From JBOGHU01 sp050742255 (GTDB lineage: Bacteria; Actinomycetota; Acidimicrobiia; Acidimicrobiales; CADCSY01), in contig JBOGHU010000126.1 in the NCBI GenBank assembly GCA_050742255.1, positions 1 through 12,771 of the forward strand: a DNA stretch of 12,771 nucleotides, in the 5' to 3' direction. Positions 1 through 7,119 of the stretch are shown one piece after another. The position numbers and the translations under genes are program-made. How positions within the stretch are numbered: the first letter of the stretch is position 1; every line of letters begins with the position of its first letter. Below the pieces are notes generated by a model, which worked only from the letters and a program-made list of their open reading frames with translations, did not search any database and was not told where the DNA came from.

Positions 1-1344
1 GTCCAGCTCCCCCCACCGCCCAGCCAGGGCCTGGGCGAACGCCCGGCCGTGGCCGGTGGAGCCGCGGTGGTCGGGCACCAGCACCGCCCACCCCCGGTCC
101 AGCCAGTAGGCCAGCCTGGGGTCGAACCCGGCCTCGGCCTGGCCGGTGGGCCCACCGTGCACCCAGGCCAGCAGCGGCGGCGGGTCGCCCAGCGCCGGCC
201 GGGTCGGACGGTGGAGCCGGCCGGGGACCTCGCCCCCGTCCTCGCCCCGCCAGCGCACAAGGGTGGGCGGGGACGACCCGGTGGCCAGACCGGCGACGGG
301 GCCCACCGCGAGCGTCCGTCGCCGGCCCAGGTCGGCGCCGAGGTAGCAGACCACCTCGGTCGGGGTGGTGGCGTCGCTGCGCACCGCCGCCAGCCGCTGC
401 CCCGCCCAGCTCAGCCCCCCGTGCACGCCGGTGGCGAGGCGGTGGGCGGCGCCGGTGGCGGCGTCGACGAGCTGGAGCGAGCCGAACCCGTCCTGGTTGC
501 GGCACAGGGCCACCGCCGAGCCGTCGGGCGACCACGCCCAGGAACGCTGGCCCGGTCCCCACGCCGGGCCCCCGTGCTCATGGGGCTCGAGGAGCAGGGG
601 GTGGGCGCGGCCGTTCAGGTGGCCGGGCGCCACCCAGAGGTTGAGCCAGCCGCCGGCGTCGCACAGGAAGCCGAGGCGGGTGCCGTCGGGCGACCACCGG
701 GGCTGGGAGACGGCGGTGGGCTGGCGCCCGCGCCCTCCTGCCACCGTGACCACCTCGCCGGCGCCGGCGGCCCCGGTGGCGGCGGTGGCGGGGCGGGCCA
801 CGATGCGGCTGTCGTCCCAGGGCATGGCGGGCACGTCCCACTCGTGCCACGCCACCCACTCGCCGTCGGGTGACCACGCCGGGTCGAAGCAGAAGTCGGC
901 TCCGACCGAGAGCCGCGCCGGCCACGGGCCGCCCGGGTCGAGGCGGGCCACGGCCACGTGGTGGGCGTCCACCACGTAGGCCACCCGGGAGCCGTCGGGA
1001 GCCACCGCCGGGGAGAACGCCGGCCCCCGGTCGGAGATCTGCCGCGGCGGCCCCCCGTCCGCCCCCTGGAGCCACAGGCACCCGTCGACGGCGGCGTAGA
1101 CGAGCGCCCGCCCGTCAGGGGTCCAGTCGAAGACTCCACCTCCGTGGGCGCCGGCCCGGACCGGCGGAGGGTCGGAGGTGAGCACCACCTCGGGCCCCCC
1201 GTGAGCGTCGAGGACCACGAGCCGGGCGCGCCCCCCGCCGCCGGCGAGGAAGGCCAGGCGCCCGCCGTCGGGTGCCAGGCGCGGGTCGCCCAGCGAGCGG
1301 CCGTGGGCGCACATGGCCGCGGTCAGGCGGGGGGCGTGGGGCAT
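1..1344 (-). CDS. S9 family (prolyl oligopeptidase-like) serine peptidase, 3' end beyond window
   Basis: The frame is open from an ATG at 1344 to the window edge, giving 448 residues. Residues about 20-320 carry six or so PD40 beta-propeller motifs of the x-P-D-G-x form (about residues 25, 76, 117, 159, 219 and 273), the N-terminal propeller of S9 peptidases. Near the left edge the alpha/beta-hydrolase domain begins: W-V-H-G-G-P at 394-399, the oxyanion-hole region, then P-D-H-R-G-S-T-G-H-G-R at about 425-435. The nucleophile Ser motif and the catalytic Asp and His lie beyond base 1, so activity cannot be judged. The family hydrolyses short peptides or acylated peptides. No signal peptide is visible, so it is probably cytoplasmic. 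ATG 1344 was chosen because the coding pattern begins there; only a run of G precedes it, a poor ribosome site, and Met11 (1314) is an alternative. It is transcribed divergently from glpX. The class is fairly certain, the substrate unknown. Confidence 0.88.
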   Translation of the reverse strand, partial: MPHAPRLTAAMCAHGRSLGDPRLAPDGGRLAFLAGGGGRARLVVLDAHGGPEVVLTSDPPPVRAGAHGGGVFDWTPDGRALVYAAVDGCLWLQGADGGPPRQISDRGPAFSPAVAPDGSRVAYVVDAHHVAVARLDPGGPWPARLSVGADFCFDPAWSPDGEWVAWHEWDVPAMPWDDSRIVARPATAATGAAGAGEVVTVAGGRGRQPTAVSQPRWSPDGTRLGFLCDAGGWLNLWVAPGHLNGRAHPLLLEPHEHGGPAWGPGQRSWAWSPDGSAVALCRNQDGFGSLQLVDAATGAAHRLATGVHGGLSWAGQRLAAVRSDATTPTEVVCYLGADLGRRRTLAVGPVAGLATGSSPPTLVRWRGEDGGEVPGRLHRPTRPALGDPPPLLAWVHGGPTGQAEAGFDPRLAYWLDRGWAVLVPDHRGSTGHGRAFAQALAGRWGELD

Positions 1345-1402
1345 CCCCCAATCATGGCGCGCCTCGGCGGGGACCGTGCTACCGCCGACGCCCCCGGCGG
1401 GT

Positions 1403-1408
1403 TATGGT
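1403..1408 (+). promoter_or_regulatory. Candidate -10 box for leaderless glpX mRNA
   Basis: TATGGT fits the actinobacterial -10 pattern TANNNT. Its last base is 8 bases before the glpX ATG at 1417 and 5 before an in-frame GTG at 1414. A transcript starting about 7 bases downstream would begin at or beside the start codon. No Shine-Dalgarno sequence is visible between 1345 and 1416, which fits leaderless translation. No convincing -35 box is seen. This is inferred from sequence only. Confidence 0.4.
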
Positions 1409-1416
1409 CCCTGGTG

Positions 1417-2427
1417 ATGAGCACCACCGGCACCGGCCAGCTGCGGGTCCCCGACCGCAACCTCGCCCTCGAGCTGGTGCGGGTCACCGAGGCGGCGGCG
1501 CTGGCGTCCGCTCGCTGGATGGGGCGGGGGGACAAGGAGGGGGCCGACGGCGCCGCCGTCGACGCCATGCGCCTCGTCCTCGACACCGTCGCCATGGACG
1601 GCGTGGTCGTGATCGGCGAGGGCGAGAAGGACGAGGCCCCCATGCTGTACAACGGCGAGCGGATCGGCGCAGGGTCCCCGCCCGAGACCGACATCGCCGT
1701 CGACCCCATCGACGGGACCACCCTCACCGCCCTGGGGCGGGGCGACGCCATCTCCGTGATCGCGGTGGCCGAACGGGGCACCATGTTCGATCCCGGCCCC
1801 TGCGTCTACATGGAGAAGCTGGCGGTGGGGGCGGAGTGCGCCGGCGCCATCGACATCACCCGGTCGCCCACCGAGAACCTGGAGGCGGTGGCCCGGGCCA
1901 AGGGGACCTCGGTGGCCGAGGTCACCGCGGTGATCCTCGACCGGGAGCGCCACGCCGAGCTGGTGGACGAGGTGCGGGCGGCCGGCGCCCGGATCCGGCT
2001 CATCCCCGACGGCGACGTCGCCGGCGCCATCGCCACCGCCTGGCCCGACTCGGGCACCGACATCCTCATCGGCATCGGCGGCACGCCCGAGGGGGTCATC
2101 TCCGCCGCCGCCCTGCTGTGCATGGGCGGCGAGCTCCAGGGCCGGCTGTGGCCCCGCGACGAGGAGGAGCGGGAGGCGGCGGTGGCCGCCGGCTACGACC
2201 TCGACCGGGTGCTCACCACCGCCGACCTGGTGGGCGGCGACAACTGCTTCTTCGCCGCCACCGGCATCACCGACGGGGAGCTCCTGCGGGGCGTCCGCTA
2301 CCACGCCGGGGGGGCCAGCACCCAGTCCCTGGTGATGCGGTCGAGATCGGGGACGGTGCGGCGCGTGGACGCCCGCCACCGCCTCGACAAGCTGCGGGAG
2401 TACTCCGGCTCCAAGCCCTCCGGCTGA
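1417..2427 (+). CDS. glpX: Class II fructose-1,6-bisphosphatase GlpX
   Basis: The 336-residue product matches the usual length and full architecture of class II fructose-1,6-bisphosphatases, which hydrolyse fructose 1,6-bisphosphate to fructose 6-phosphate and phosphate in gluconeogenesis. Visible motifs are I-G-E-G-E-K-D-E-A (66-74), D-P-I-D-G-T (96-101, the metal-binding signature of the lithium-sensitive phosphatase fold) and G-G-T-P-E-G (221-226). Actinobacteria commonly rely on GlpX as their FBPase. The start was set at ATG 1417 because homologous sequence begins just after it; an in-frame GTG at 1414 is equally close to the -10-like TATGGT at 1403-1408, and no ribosome binding site precedes either. 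The gene is alone on the plus strand: divergent from the S9 peptidase, convergent with the SDR gene, with 26 bases between stops. Catalytic residues look intact. Confidence 0.96.
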   Translation: MSTTGTGQLRVPDRNLALELVRVTEAAALASARWMGRGDKEGADGAAVDAMRLVLDTVAMDGVVVIGEGEKDEAPMLYNGERIGAGSPPETDIAVDPIDGTTLTALGRGDAISVIAVAERGTMFDPGPCVYMEKLAVGAECAGAIDITRSPTENLEAVARAKGTSVAEVTAVILDRERHAELVDEVRAAGARIRLIPDGDVAGAIATAWPDSGTDILIGIGGTPEGVISAAALLCMGGELQGRLWPRDEEEREAAVAAGYDLDRVLTTADLVGGDNCFFAATGITDGELLRGVRYHAGGASTQSLVMRSRSGTVRRVDARHRLDKLREYSGSKPSG

Positions 2428-2446
2428 TGGATCGGCCCTCCGGCTG
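2415..2446. repeat. 12-bp direct repeat across the glpX stop
   Basis: GCCCTCCGGCTG occurs at 2415-2426 and again at 2435-2446, a 20-base period. The first copy encodes the last residues of GlpX and enters its stop codon; the second lies in the spacer. It looks like a small local duplication. No function is apparent. Confidence 0.6.
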
Positions 2447-2459
2447 GGGGGGATCAGCC
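2422..2459. terminator. Inverted repeat between convergent glpX and SDR genes, possible bidirectional terminator
   Basis: GGCTGAT at 2422-2428 is the exact reverse complement of ATCAGCC at 2453-2459. Each arm contains the TGA stop of one of the two converging genes. The 24-base interior includes CCC and a G-run that could pair and extend the structure. There is no U-tract on either strand. The location is right for a shared terminator, but the stem is short. Confidence 0.35.
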
Positions 2460-3272
2460 CAGCCAGGGCGCCCGCCTGGCCACGGCGCCGGCCAGCCGCC
2501 GCCGGACCCTGCGGGGCACCAGCGAGGCGACGGCCACCGCTGCGGCGTCGAGCCTGCCAGGGATGCAGACCACCTTGCTGCCCCCGAGGGCCGACAGCGA
2601 TCGGGCGGCCACGCGGTCCGGCCCCTGCCAGAGGGGGCCTCTACCGCCACCGCCCGCCCGCCCGACGCCGATGCCCGCCACCTGGTGGAACTCGGTACGG
2701 GTCAGGCCCGGGCAGAGGGCCTGCACCGCCACCCCCCGGCCCCGGACCTCCTCGGCCACCGCCTGGGTGAAGCTGGTCACGAAGGCCTTGCTGGCGGCGT
2801 AGGTGGCGAGCTGGGGGAGGGGCTGGAAGCCGGCGGTCGACGACACGTTGACGATGGCGCCGCCGCCCCGCTCGAGCATGGGGGGGAGGGCCGCCCGGGT
2901 CAGGCGCACCACGGCGACGACGTTGAGGACGATCTCCCGCTCCTCCCCCTCCATCGGGAGGGTGGCGAAGGGGCCGGCGGTGCCGAACCCGGCGTTGTTG
3001 ACCAGCAGGTCGACGGGCGAGTCGGCGTCGGCGAGGCGGCGCTCGACCGTCGTCAGGGCGACGGCGTCGGTCAGGTCGGCGCCCACGACCTCGACCTCGA
3101 CCCCGTGCTCGGGGCCGAGCTCGCCGGCCAGGGCCTGGAGCCGGTCCACCCGGCGGGCGACCAGCACCAGGTCGGTGCCCGAGGCGGCCAGCCGCCGGGC
3201 GAACGCCTCCCCGATGCCGCTCGAGGCACCCGTCACCAGGGCGCGGGACCAGGTCGGCGGGTGCGGCCTCAG
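2454..3272 (-). CDS. Short-chain dehydrogenase/reductase (classical SDR)
   Basis: The 272-residue product is a classical SDR oxidoreductase. It has the Rossmann dinucleotide motif T-G-A-S-S-G-I-G (14-21), N-N-A-G (92-95) and the catalytic triad S145, Y158 and K162 (Y-A-A-S-K). Substrate and NAD/NADP preference cannot be read; related SDRs act on alcohols, ketones or fatty acyl groups. The start is a problem. No ATG, GTG or TTG lies between the upstream coding region and the first beta strand. CTG at 3272-3270 overlaps the TGA of the upstream 2H-GNAT gene as CTGA and has a G-rich run just before it, so I place the start there. The first conventional codon is GTG at 3236, but it would begin the protein inside the first beta strand, directly before T-G-A-S-S-G-I-G. 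The gene is probably coupled to the gene upstream and converges on glpX. Confidence 0.9.
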   Translation of the reverse strand: MRPHPPTWSRALVTGASSGIGEAFARRLAASGTDLVLVARRVDRLQALAGELGPEHGVEVEVVGADLTDAVALTTVERRLADADSPVDLLVNNAGFGTAGPFATLPMEGEEREIVLNVVAVVRLTRAALPPMLERGGGAIVNVSSTAGFQPLPQLATYAASKAFVTSFTQAVAEEVRGRGVAVQALCPGLTRTEFHQVAGIGVGRAGGGGRGPLWQGPDRVAARSLSALGGSKVVCIPGRLDAAAVAVASLVPRRVRRRLAGAVARRAPWLG

Positions 3273-4249
3273 CGCCCGTACCCCCCGGCCAGGTCCCGGC
3301 GGAGCTGGCGGAAGTCCCGCCCGAGGGCGTACACGTCGAAGCGGGCCTCCTCCACCCAGCCCAGGCGCCGCCAGAAGCCCTCGGCCGGGCCCCCCGCCTC
3401 GGTGCGGGTCCTCGCCAGCCGGCAGCCCCGGCGGGTGGCCTCGGTGAGGAAGGTCGCCACCAGGTGGGCGCCGATCCCCTGCCGCCGGCAGTCGGCGGCG
3501 ACGGTGAGGTCGTCGAGGAAGGCAGCGGGGCCGCTGGTCCACCCCACCGCCGCGCCCACCACCCGTCCCCCCCGCCGGGCGGCCACGGCCAGCTCCCGGG
3601 CCGCCGGCTCGCCGTGTCGCCCCCCCTCCCCCTCCGCCTCGGCCAAGCGGGCCGCCTCGGGGTCGAGGCGGTCGGTCACGGCCAGCTCCAGCTCCAGACC
3701 TCCCCGGCCCACGACCGCCGGGCGCTCGAAGGGGATGTCGGCCACGGGGCGCCACACCCGCCGGCCGTGGCCGCCCCGCTGCTCCTGGAGCAGGTGGACC
3801 CGCTCGAGGGTGACCGAGGCCCGGTAGTCGGCCAGCGCCGCCACCGCCGCCGACAGCCGCTCGGGGCTGGCCTCGTCGGCCAGGGTGACGTGGGGGTGGA
3901 ACGGCCAGGTCAGGGGCCGGGCCAGCGGCTCCGCCCACAGGCGCTGGCGCAGGGCGTGGACGGCGGCCACCTCGCCCGCCACGGCCAGGTACAGGACCGG
4001 CGACGCCGGCCAGAAGGTGGCCGGCGGCCCCAGGTCCAAGGTGAAGGGGCGGGTGGCGGCCCCGGCCGCTCGCAGCCGCGCCAGGCCCCGGTCGAGGTCG
4101 TCCTCGCCCACGTTGACCGGGGGGACGAGCGTGCAGTGGGGAGGGACACGCTCCACCGAGGTGTCCCCGCAGGCCCGCCGCAGGGCGTCCACCTCCCGGT
4201 CGAGGGGAGGAGGCAGGAGCAGGGCGACGCCGAGGCGGAGACGAGCCAC
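3269..4249 (-). CDS. Fusion of 2H phosphoesterase (2'-5' RNA ligase-like) and GNAT acetyltransferase
   Basis: This single 326-residue frame holds two domains. Residues about 1-175 form a 2H phosphoesterase domain with both signature motifs, H-C-T-L (38-41) and H-V-T-L (120-123). Such enzymes cleave or ligate 2'-5' RNA bonds or cyclic phosphates. Residues about 185-315 are a GNAT domain with the acetyl-CoA-binding loop R-R-Q-G-I-G (255-260), followed by the G-F-W-R-R-L-G-W segment typical of GNAT C-termini. Both active sites look intact. The natural substrates are unknown. No ATG is available in frame; GTG at 4249 gives the best N-terminus, with GTG 4255 as alternative, and neither has a clear ribosome site. 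The gene begins 12 bases after a strong hairpin that follows atpC, so it may depend on read-through or its own weak promoter. It overlaps the SDR start by 4 bases. Confidence 0.88.
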   Translation of the reverse strand: MARLRLGVALLLPPPLDREVDALRRACGDTSVERVPPHCTLVPPVNVGEDDLDRGLARLRAAGAATRPFTLDLGPPATFWPASPVLYLAVAGEVAAVHALRQRLWAEPLARPLTWPFHPHVTLADEASPERLSAAVAALADYRASVTLERVHLLQEQRGGHGRRVWRPVADIPFERPAVVGRGGLELELAVTDRLDPEAARLAEAEGEGGRHGEPAARELAVAARRGGRVVGAAVGWTSGPAAFLDDLTVAADCRRQGIGAHLVATFLTEATRRGCRLARTRTEAGGPAEGFWRRLGWVEEARFDVYALGRDFRQLRRDLAGGYGR

Positions 4250-4261
4250 GTGCACGACTTT

Positions 4262-4296
4262 GGACCATCTGCCGGCTCCAGGCCGGCGGATGGTCC
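4262..4296 (-). terminator. Strong hairpin downstream of atpC, probable atp operon terminator
   Basis: The arms at 4262-4276 and 4282-4296 are 15 bases each and complementary except at one position (4270/4288, A opposite C on the minus strand), with a 5-base loop. The hairpin lies 21 bases after the atpC stop and just before the 2H-GNAT start. There is no U-tract, which is common for high-GC actinobacterial terminators. It could also act as a 3' mRNA-stabilising stem, or limit translation of the next gene. Confidence 0.7.
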
Positions 4297-4317
4297 GAGG
4301 ACCGGAGGGGGCGGCCC

Positions 4318-4710
4318 CTACCGGGCCCGGCGGACGGCCTCCAGCCGGGCGTGGGCCCGCCGCAGGCCGGCTTCGGTCTCGGCGTCCTCCAGCTCCGCCT
4401 CCCGCCGCCCGGCCCGGTCCTGGGCGGCCTGGGCCCGGGCCTCGTCGATCTGGTCGGCCAGCTCGGCCAGGTCGGAGAGGAGGGTCACCCGGTCGTGGCT
4501 GACCTCCACGAACCCGCCGTGGACGGCAGCGTGGGTCTGCGAGCCGTCGGTCAGCCTGATCGTGACCGCCCCCACGGCGAGGGTCCCGATGAGGGGCGTG
4601 TGCCCGGTGAGGAAGGCGATGTCGCCGTCGGTGGTGCGGGCCAGCACCATGTCCGCCTCCCCGCTGAACAGGATGCGCTCGGGCGACACCAGCTCGACCT
4701 GCAGGGCCAC
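4318..4710 (-). CDS. atpC: F1Fo ATP synthase subunit epsilon
   Basis: The 130-residue product is the epsilon subunit of the central stalk, which with gamma links the c-ring to the alpha3beta3 head and can inhibit ATP hydrolysis. The N-terminal beta-sandwich domain (about 1-85) includes the family-typical stretch G-D-I-A-F-L-T-G-H-T-P (29-39). The rest is a charged, Ala/Arg/Glu-rich helical hairpin, with several Arg residues at the very end. The start is GTG at 4710, 9 bases after the atpD stop; GAGG in the overlapping stop region (TGAGGCGG) serves as the ribosome site. It is the last gene of the operon, and a strong hairpin follows. Confidence 0.95.
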   Translation of the reverse strand: MALQVELVSPERILFSGEADMVLARTTDGDIAFLTGHTPLIGTLAVGAVTIRLTDGSQTHAAVHGGFVEVSHDRVTLLSDLAELADQIDEARAQAAQDRAGRREAELEDAETEAGLRRAHARLEAVRRAR

Positions 4711-4719
4711 GGCGCCGCC

Positions 4720-6165
4720 TCACCCCCCCTCTTGGAGCTTCTTGGCCTTGGCCATGGCCCCCTCGGCACCGCCGACGTTGAGGAAGGCCTGCTCGGGGAG
4801 CTCGTCCAGGTCGCCCCTGACCAGGGCCTCGAAGGACTCCACCGTCTCCTCCACCGGCGTGGTCACCCCGGGCAGGCCGGTGAAGACCTCGGCCACGTAC
4901 ATGGGCTGGGACAGGAAGCGCTGCACCTTGCGGGCCCGGGTGACGGTCACCCGGTCCTCCTCGGAGAGCTCGTCGATGCCCAGGATGGCGATGATGTCCT
5001 GGAGCTCCTTGTAGCGCTGGAGGATCTCCTGCACCCGGCGGGACACGTCGTAGTGGCGCTGGCCCACCACCTCGGGGGCGAGGATGGTCGACGTCGACGA
5101 CAAGGGGTCCACCGCCGGGTAGATGCTCTGGGCGGCGATGTCGCGGGAGAGCTCGGTCGTGCCGTCGAAGTGGGTGAAGCTGGTGAAGGGGGCGGGGTCG
5201 GTGTAGTCGTCGGCGGGCACGTAGACGGCCTGGAGCGAGGTGATGGAGTGCCCCCGGGTGGAGGTGATGCGCTCCTGGAGCTCTCCCATCTCGTCGGCCA
5301 GGGTGGGCTGGTACCCCACCGCCGAGGGCATACGCCCCAGGAGGGTGGACACCTCCGAGCCGGCCTGCACGAACCGGAAGATGTTGTCGATGAAGAGCAG
5401 GACGTCCTGGCCCTGGACATCACGGAAGTACTCCGCCATGGTGAGGGCGGAGAGCGCCACCCGCAGCCGCACACCGGGGGGCTCGTCCATCTGGCCGAAC
5501 ACCAGGGCGGCCTTCTCCAGCACCCCCGACTCGCGCATCTCCAGCAGCAGGTCGGTGCCCTCCCGGGTCCGCTCTCCCACCCCGGCGAAGACCGACACGC
5601 CGCCGTGCTCCTGGGCCACCCGTCGGATCATCTCGGTGATGAGCACGGTCTTGCCCACTCCCGCCCCACCGAACAGGCCGATCTTGCCGCCCTGCATGTA
5701 GGGCGTGAGCAGGTCGATGACCTTGATGCCCGTCTCGAACATCTGGGCCTTGGGCTCGAGCTGGTCGAAGGGGGGGGCGTCGCGGTGGATCTCCCAGCGG
5801 TCGGCCACCTCACCGATGTCGGGCGTGTCGAGCGGCTCACCGATGACGTTGAAGACGTGCCCGAGGACGACCTCGCCGACCGGGACGGTGATGCGCCGAC
5901 CGGTGCTGCGGGCCGGTGCCCCCCGGACCAGCCCGTCGGTGGGCTTGAGGCAGACGGCCCGGACCCGGCTGTCCCCGATCTGTTGGGCGACCTCCGCCGT
6001 CACGATGGTCTCCTGGCCGTCCACGGTCAGGGTCATCTCGATGGCCACGTTGATCTCGGGGAGGGCGTCGGGGGCGAACTCCACGTCGACGACCGGGCCG
6101 GCGATGGCGACGACCCGGCCCTCCTTGTGCTCGGTCTCGGCCCGGGGCTCGCTGGTCACGGTCAC
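4720..6165 (-). CDS. atpD: F1Fo ATP synthase subunit beta
   Basis: The 481-residue product is the catalytic beta subunit, which makes ATP from ADP and phosphate at the alpha/beta interfaces of F1. All key motifs are present: P-loop G-G-A-G-V-G-K-T (166-173), G-E-R-T-R-E-G (197-203) with the catalytic Glu198, the Walker B segment L-L-F-I-D-N (256-261) and a perfect D-E-L-S-E-E-D loop (398-404), which contacts gamma and epsilon. The GTG start at 6165 was chosen because GAGAGGAG lies 5 bases upstream; a second in-frame GTG is at 6159. The frame is open further upstream, but that part is not beta-like. It lies 46 bases after atpG, the largest gap in the structural operon, with no hairpin seen there. 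Confidence 0.98.
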   Translation of the reverse strand: MTVTSEPRAETEHKEGRVVAIAGPVVDVEFAPDALPEINVAIEMTLTVDGQETIVTAEVAQQIGDSRVRAVCLKPTDGLVRGAPARSTGRRITVPVGEVVLGHVFNVIGEPLDTPDIGEVADRWEIHRDAPPFDQLEPKAQMFETGIKVIDLLTPYMQGGKIGLFGGAGVGKTVLITEMIRRVAQEHGGVSVFAGVGERTREGTDLLLEMRESGVLEKAALVFGQMDEPPGVRLRVALSALTMAEYFRDVQGQDVLLFIDNIFRFVQAGSEVSTLLGRMPSAVGYQPTLADEMGELQERITSTRGHSITSLQAVYVPADDYTDPAPFTSFTHFDGTTELSRDIAAQSIYPAVDPLSSTSTILAPEVVGQRHYDVSRRVQEILQRYKELQDIIAILGIDELSEEDRVTVTRARKVQRFLSQPMYVAEVFTGLPGVTTPVEETVESFEALVRGDLDELPEQAFLNVGGAEGAMAKAKKLQEGG

Positions 6166-6211
6166 GGCTGCTCCTCTCGACTGGTGGCGGCGGTGGGGGG
6201 CGGGGTCGGCG

Positions 6212-7117
6212 TCACCCGCCGGCCTCCTGGGCCAGGGCCTCGGCCCCACCGACGATCTCCATGATCTCGGTGGTGATGGCGTCCTGGCGGGCCCGGTTCA
6301 TGACCCGGCTGAGCTTGGTGATGAGCTCCTCGGCGTTGTCGGTGGCCGCCTTCATGGCCCGCTGCCGGGAGGCGTGCTCGGACGCGGCGGCGTCGAGGAG
6401 GGCGGCGAACAGCCGGGCCTCGACGTAGCGGGGGAGGATGGCGGCCAGGATGGCGGCGGGCGAGGGCTCGTACTCGTAGTCGGCCTCTGGGCCGTCGGGG
6501 GCGGCCTCCGCCCACTCCGGCCGGCCCAGGGCCTGGAGGGGGAGGAAGCGCCGCACCACCACCCGCTGGGACCCCACCGACAGGAACCGGGTGTAGACCA
6601 GGTCGACCTGATCGACCTGCTCCGACTGGAACGCCTCCCCGACCACCTCCGCCAGCCGGCGGGCGTCGTCGTAGGTGGGGGTGTCGCTCATGCCATTGAA
6701 GGCGGCGTCGATGCGGTAGTTCCGGAACCGGAAGTAGGCCTCGGCCTTCTTGCCGACCAGCACCAGCGAGTAGTCGCGGCCCTCGGTCTGGCGGGCCATC
6801 AGCTCCCGCTCGGCGGCCCGGATGACCGAGGTGTTGTAGGCCCCGGCCAGGCCGCGGTCGGAGGTTATGACCACCAGGGCGAAGCGTCCGGTCCCCTCCG
6901 AGCGGCGGAGCAGCGGGTGCTCCAGGCCGGTGCCGGTGTGGGCCAGGTCCTGGATGACCGCGGTGATGTGCTCGCTGTAGGGACGAGCCGAGGCCGCCCG
7001 CTGCTGGGCCCGCACCACCCGGGTGGCGGCGATGAGCTCCATGGCCCGGGTGATCTTCTTGGTGGACTGGACGCTCCTGATCCGCCGCCGCAGGACGCGC
7101 TCCTGGCCGCCGGCCAC
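6212..7117 (-). CDS. atpG: F1Fo ATP synthase subunit gamma
   Basis: The 301-residue product is the gamma rotor shaft, whose coiled N- and C-terminal helices turn inside the alpha3beta3 hexamer. The N-terminal helix shows R-R-R-I-R-S-V-Q-S-T-K-K-I-T-R-A-M-E (10-27). The central Rossmann-like domain begins around I-T-S-D-R-G-L-A-G-A-Y-N (84-95). The conserved C-terminal helix includes M-K-A-A-T-D-N-A (255-262) and continues to the end. The length is normal for the family. The GTG start at 7117 lies two bases after the atpA stop, and the Shine-Dalgarno sequence GAGGAGG is inside the last codons of atpA, so the two genes are probably translationally coupled. Confidence 0.96.
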   Translation of the reverse strand: MAGGQERVLRRRIRSVQSTKKITRAMELIAATRVVRAQQRAASARPYSEHITAVIQDLAHTGTGLEHPLLRRSEGTGRFALVVITSDRGLAGAYNTSVIRAAERELMARQTEGRDYSLVLVGKKAEAYFRFRNYRIDAAFNGMSDTPTYDDARRLAEVVGEAFQSEQVDQVDLVYTRFLSVGSQRVVVRRFLPLQALGRPEWAEAAPDGPEADYEYEPSPAAILAAILPRYVEARLFAALLDAAASEHASRQRAMKAATDNAEELITKLSRVMNRARQDAITTEIMEIVGGAEALAQEAGG

Positions 7118-7119
7118 GG

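Noticed and set aside
500..1290. Recurrent short DNA words such as CCGTCGGGCGACCA
   Set aside because: They encode the repeated Ser/Ala-Pro-Asp-Gly motif of PD40 propeller blades in the S9 peptidase, so they are protein repeats and not a DNA element.
1272..3827. Long plus-strand open frame of about 850 codons, and similar long plus-strand frames across 3464-9363
   Set aside because: Very high GC leaves long stop-free antisense and off-frame stretches. The translations are Arg/Gly/Pro-rich or His/Gly-rich with no domain, and lie over genes with clear family motifs.
2454..4268. Single 604-codon frame suggesting a longer SDR protein
   Set aside because: Only the last 270 or so codons look like protein. 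The rest is an off-frame reading of the 2H-GNAT gene, whose motifs are clear in the other frame.
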